This document shows positions 33,845-36,005 of a DNA stretch of 36,005 nt, piece by piece (position 1 is the stretch's first letter; every line of letters begins with the position of its first letter). A program made the translations under genes and the position numbers. This stretch comes from Gammaproteobacteria bacterium. GTDB lineage: Bacteria; Pseudomonadota; Gammaproteobacteria; DRLM01. Under the pieces are notes generated by a model, which saw only the letters and a list, made by a program, of their open reading frames with translations, ran no database searches and was not told the DNA's origin. The stretch covers positions 1 through 36,005 of the forward strand of contig JAHFRV010000033.1 in assembly GCA_023266095.1 (NCBI GenBank), written 5' to 3'.

Positions 33845-34462
33845 TCAGGCCCCCAAGTGGATATGCCGCGCGCGACGGGATGTAATCTCCACCTCCTGGT
33901 GAGTGGTCAACACCACCATACCGCCATTATCGAGATGTTCGCTTAACACAGTCTGAACACCCTCGACGGATTTGACATCCAGCGCACTAAAGGGCTCATC
34001 CAAAATCCATAATTTGCTATCGCCCAATAACAAGCGCGCCAAGGCCAGCCGCCGCCGCTGCCCCTGGGACAAGACCTTGCCCGGCAACTCGGCGCAGGCG
34101 GTCAGCTCCATGCGCCGCAAAGCGGCGAGGGCCCGTTCCTCGCTATCGGCATAACCCGCCAGTTGCCCCGTCACCCGCAGATTCTCAAAGGCGGTGAAAT
34201 CATCCTTCACCCCATTGAGATGCCCTATATAAAGCATCTTGCGGTGGTAGTCGTCGCCCAGGCGGCGGATCTCGGCGCCGTCCCAGCGCACCTCTCCCGC
34301 GGCCGGCCAGGCCAAGCCGCACAAAGTACGCAATAACGTGGTCTTGCCGCTGCCGTTCTGCCCATGCACGTACAGCAGCTCGCCCACCTTCAGCGAAAAA
34401 TTAAGTCCCTGAAACAGACGGCGTTCACCACGCTCACATGCGAGATCGACGACCTCCAACAT
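33845..34462 (-). CDS. ccmA: Heme exporter ATP-binding subunit CcmA
   Basis: 205 residues. Walker A is GQNGSGKTT (34-42), the ABC signature is LSQGQRRRLALARL, Walker B is LWILDEP, and the D loop is SALD. A conserved histidine in LTTHQE closes the catalytic set. The start is ATG 34462 (MLEVVDLACERGERRLFQGL), the usual family start; an upstream extension of the open frame has no homology. ATP hydrolysis drives release of CcmE from CcmCD. First gene of the ccm run. Confidence 0.96.
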   Translation of the reverse strand: MLEVVDLACERGERRLFQGLNFSLKVGELLYVHGQNGSGKTTLLRTLCGLAWPAAGEVRWDGAEIRRLGDDYHRKMLYIGHLNGVKDDFTAFENLRVTGQLAGYADSEERALAALRRMELTACAELPGKVLSQGQRRRLALARLLLGDSKLWILDEPFSALDVKSVEGVQTVLSEHLDNGGMVVLTTHQEVEITSRRARHIHLGA

Positions 34463-34536
34463 TCCCGGCCGAGCCCCTGACTCAAAATAGCCGCTGAGTA
34501 TAGCAAGCCGTCCGGTAACTGTCCTACCCTCGCACG

Positions 34537-35367
34537 CTAGCGGGAACGCGCCAGGCGAAAGCCGTTGGCGGCATCGTTCAACTGCGGCGCATAACTGCCG
34601 CGCACCGCCGAGCGGGCGAAGTCGGCGGGACTGTTCCAGCCCCCGCCGCGCAACATGCGCAGCCCGCAATCACCGCCCGACCACACCCCGCCGGTCGGCG
34701 GCGCGGCGACGTAATTCTCGTGCCAGCAATCTTGTACCCATTCCCACACATTGCCGTACATATCGTACAAACCCCAAGGATTAGGGGCGCCGCGACCCAC
34801 CGGCCGAGTGCCCACATCCCCGCTCCGGCCGAACCAGGCGTAACGATCCAATCGACCGCTGTCATTTCCGAAAAACCACGGCGCGGCGCTGCCGGCGCGG
34901 GCCGCGTATTCCCACTCCGCTTCGGAAGGCAGGCGGTAACGCGGGGTGTTCTCGGCGCGGTTCAGCGCCTCGATGAAGGACTGCACCTCCAGCCAGGTCA
35001 CTTGATCCACCGGCCGCTGCGGATTGGGGAAGGCGCTGGGGTTATAACCCATCACCGCCTGGAACTGGGCCTGGGTTACTTCATATTTACTGAGATAAAA
35101 CGGCGCCACCTGCACCGTCCGCGCCGGCATCTCCTCGGCGGCGCCCTGGCCGGGCGCGCTGCCCATGGTGAAACTGCCGCCGGGAATCGCCACCAGTTCG
35201 ATGCCGACACTATTAGTCACGCTCTGCGGCCGGCCGGCCTGCGCCTGCTCCTCGCGTTCACCACTCGCATCGCGTGCCGCGCCCGCCCACCACGCCGCCG
35301 CCCCCGCCAGCGCCACAACCGCCAGCACCGGCACGACCAGCAGCCAGCCTTGATTACGCTCCGTCAT
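34537..35367 (-). CDS. Membrane-anchored FGE/SUMF1-like protein, catalytic cysteines absent
   Basis: 276 residues from ATG 35367, with GGGG six bases upstream. One transmembrane segment lies at 7-30 (GWLLVVPVLAVVALAGAAAW), followed by a periplasmic FGE-sulfatase domain at about 50-275. Family motifs are IPGGSFTMGS, PFYLSKYEVTQAQFQAVMG, RLPSEAEWEYAARAG, NPWGLYDMYGNVWEWVQDCW and the ending RMLRGGGWN...GFRLARSR. The two cysteines that form the active site of true formylglycine-generating enzymes, normally between RGGSW and GFR, are missing; cysteines occur only in DCWHENY and GGDCGLR. It is therefore not expected to convert cysteine to formylglycine. Other members of this fold bind or oxidise other partners (PvdO, EgtB), so function is open. 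74 bases upstream of ccmA on the same strand. Confidence 0.85.
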   Translation of the reverse strand: MTERNQGWLLVVPVLAVVALAGAAAWWAGAARDASGEREEQAQAGRPQSVTNSVGIELVAIPGGSFTMGSAPGQGAAEEMPARTVQVAPFYLSKYEVTQAQFQAVMGYNPSAFPNPQRPVDQVTWLEVQSFIEALNRAENTPRYRLPSEAEWEYAARAGSAAPWFFGNDSGRLDRYAWFGRSGDVGTRPVGRGAPNPWGLYDMYGNVWEWVQDCWHENYVAAPPTGGVWSGGDCGLRMLRGGGWNSPADFARSAVRGSYAPQLNDAANGFRLARSR

Positions 35368-35520
35368 TCGCATCCCCGTTAGTTGATCGCCCGCGCCGCA
35401 ACCGCGGCGCCTCCGCGCACCGCGCGATCGTCGCGCTTCAAAGGTGCGCCCGCCGGAACCGGCGGACAAAAGAATGGGGTATCATAACTCGCCATAATTT
35501 TTATAAGCCAGCGATCAAAC

Positions 35521-36005
35521 ATGACCATCAACCAGACCCCAGCGGATTTCGCGCAACTCAAGCAGCATCTCCAAGCCACCATCGTCGGCCAGAGCAAACT
35601 GGTGGAGCGCTTACTGATCGGCGTGCTGACCGAAGGCCATCTGCTGGTGGAGGGCGTGCCCGGCCTCGCCAAGACCACCGCGGTGCGCACCCTGGCCGGC
35701 GGCATGGCGCTGGGTTTTCAACGCATCCAATTCACGCCGGACATGATTCCCGGCGACATCACCGGCAGCGACATCTTCGTCCCCGCCGACGGCCATTTCC
35801 GCTTCGTGGCCGGCCCGCTGTTTCATGAAATCATCCTCGCCGACGAGATCAACCGCGCGCCGCCCAAGGTGCAAAGCGCGCTGCTGGAGGCCATGCAGGA
35901 ACACCAAATCACCGTGGGCGGCACCACCCGCGCCCTGCCGTCGGTTTTCATGGTGATGGCCACCCAAAACCCCATCGAACAGGAAGGCACATATCCCTTG
36001 CCCGA
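35521..36005 (+). CDS. MoxR-family AAA+ ATPase, 3' end beyond window
   Basis: The first 161 codons are present and the gene runs off the window. Motifs of the MoxR group are clear: Walker [10 protein letters not shown] (residues about 44-52), Walker [13 protein letters not shown], and sensor 1 VMATQNP, with the family-specific PSDITGSD-like stretch read here as [10 protein letters not shown]. MoxR ATPases act as chaperones for metal-cofactor insertion or for VWA-domain proteins, usually with DUF58 and VWA genes downstream, which would lie outside this window. It is divergent from the FGE-like gene across 153 bases. Confidence 0.93.
   Translation, partial: MTINQTPADFAQLKQHLQATIVGQSKLVERLLIGVLTEGHLLVEGVPGLAKTTAVRTLAGGMALGFQRIQFTPDMIPGDITGSDIFVPADGHFRFVAGPLFHEIILADEINRAPPKVQSALLEAMQEHQITVGGTTRALPSVFMVMATQNPIEQEGTYPLP

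Noticed and set aside
1-36005. CRISPR array or rRNA operon
   Set aside because: No regularly spaced repeat units with unique spacers and no rRNA signature sequences were noticed anywhere in the window.

Overview
The window is high-GC bacterial chromosome. Gene content points to a gammaproteobacterium, probably a respiratory, cytochrome-rich lineage (Chromatiales-like). The evidence is a 7Fe FdxA ferredoxin, ErpA, a complete System I cytochrome c maturation set in the order ccmABCDEFGHI, a Gcr-type membrane protein, and many c-type cytochromes. The assignment is an inference from gene content only; no rRNA or marker phylogeny is available.

Layout. 1-462: non-coding DNA starting with a run of 16 G. 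463-3739: fdxA overlapping an AddB-like iron-sulfur exonuclease gene. 3740-8180: an accessory patch. It holds two AT-rich gene cassettes with integron-type boxes, a MITE-like hairpin inside the first attC-like site, a truncated IS3-type element inside the second, a gcr homologue, and a decayed duplicate of the 3' end of the exonuclease gene. 8181-12261: an EamA transporter, tRNA-Arg(ACG), a small membrane protein, an FTR1 iron permease with its cupredoxin partner behind a Fur-box-like site, and tRNA-Arg(CCT) followed by a decayed integrase. 12262-17084: a NERD-domain membrane protein, citrate synthase, erpA with a clear terminator, a coiled-coil membrane protein, and argC.

17160-27398: a redox region. 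A tandem-repeat multiheme cytochrome is split in two reading frames exactly at a run of nine A. Divergent from it lie a pentaheme cytochrome and an NHL-propeller lipoprotein. These are followed by a GGDEF-EAL protein with a periplasmic c-type heme motif, two paralogous seven-bladed propeller proteins, a monoheme cytochrome and a TlpA-like thioredoxin. 27443-34462: ccmI to ccmA on the minus strand, many overlapping by a few bases. 34537-36005: an FGE-like membrane protein without the catalytic cysteines, and the start of a divergent MoxR ATPase gene.

How the genes fit together. The Ccm proteins attach heme to CXXCH motifs, and at least 13 such motifs are encoded in the adjacent 10 kb (six in the split cytochrome, five in the pentaheme protein, one in the sensor, one in the monoheme cytochrome). 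The region therefore looks like a periplasmic or outer-surface electron-transfer module placed beside its own maturation machinery, with c-di-GMP signalling possibly coupled to redox or heme state. FTR1 and its cupredoxin partner would supply iron. That functional reading is inference; the motifs, overlaps and repeats are directly visible.
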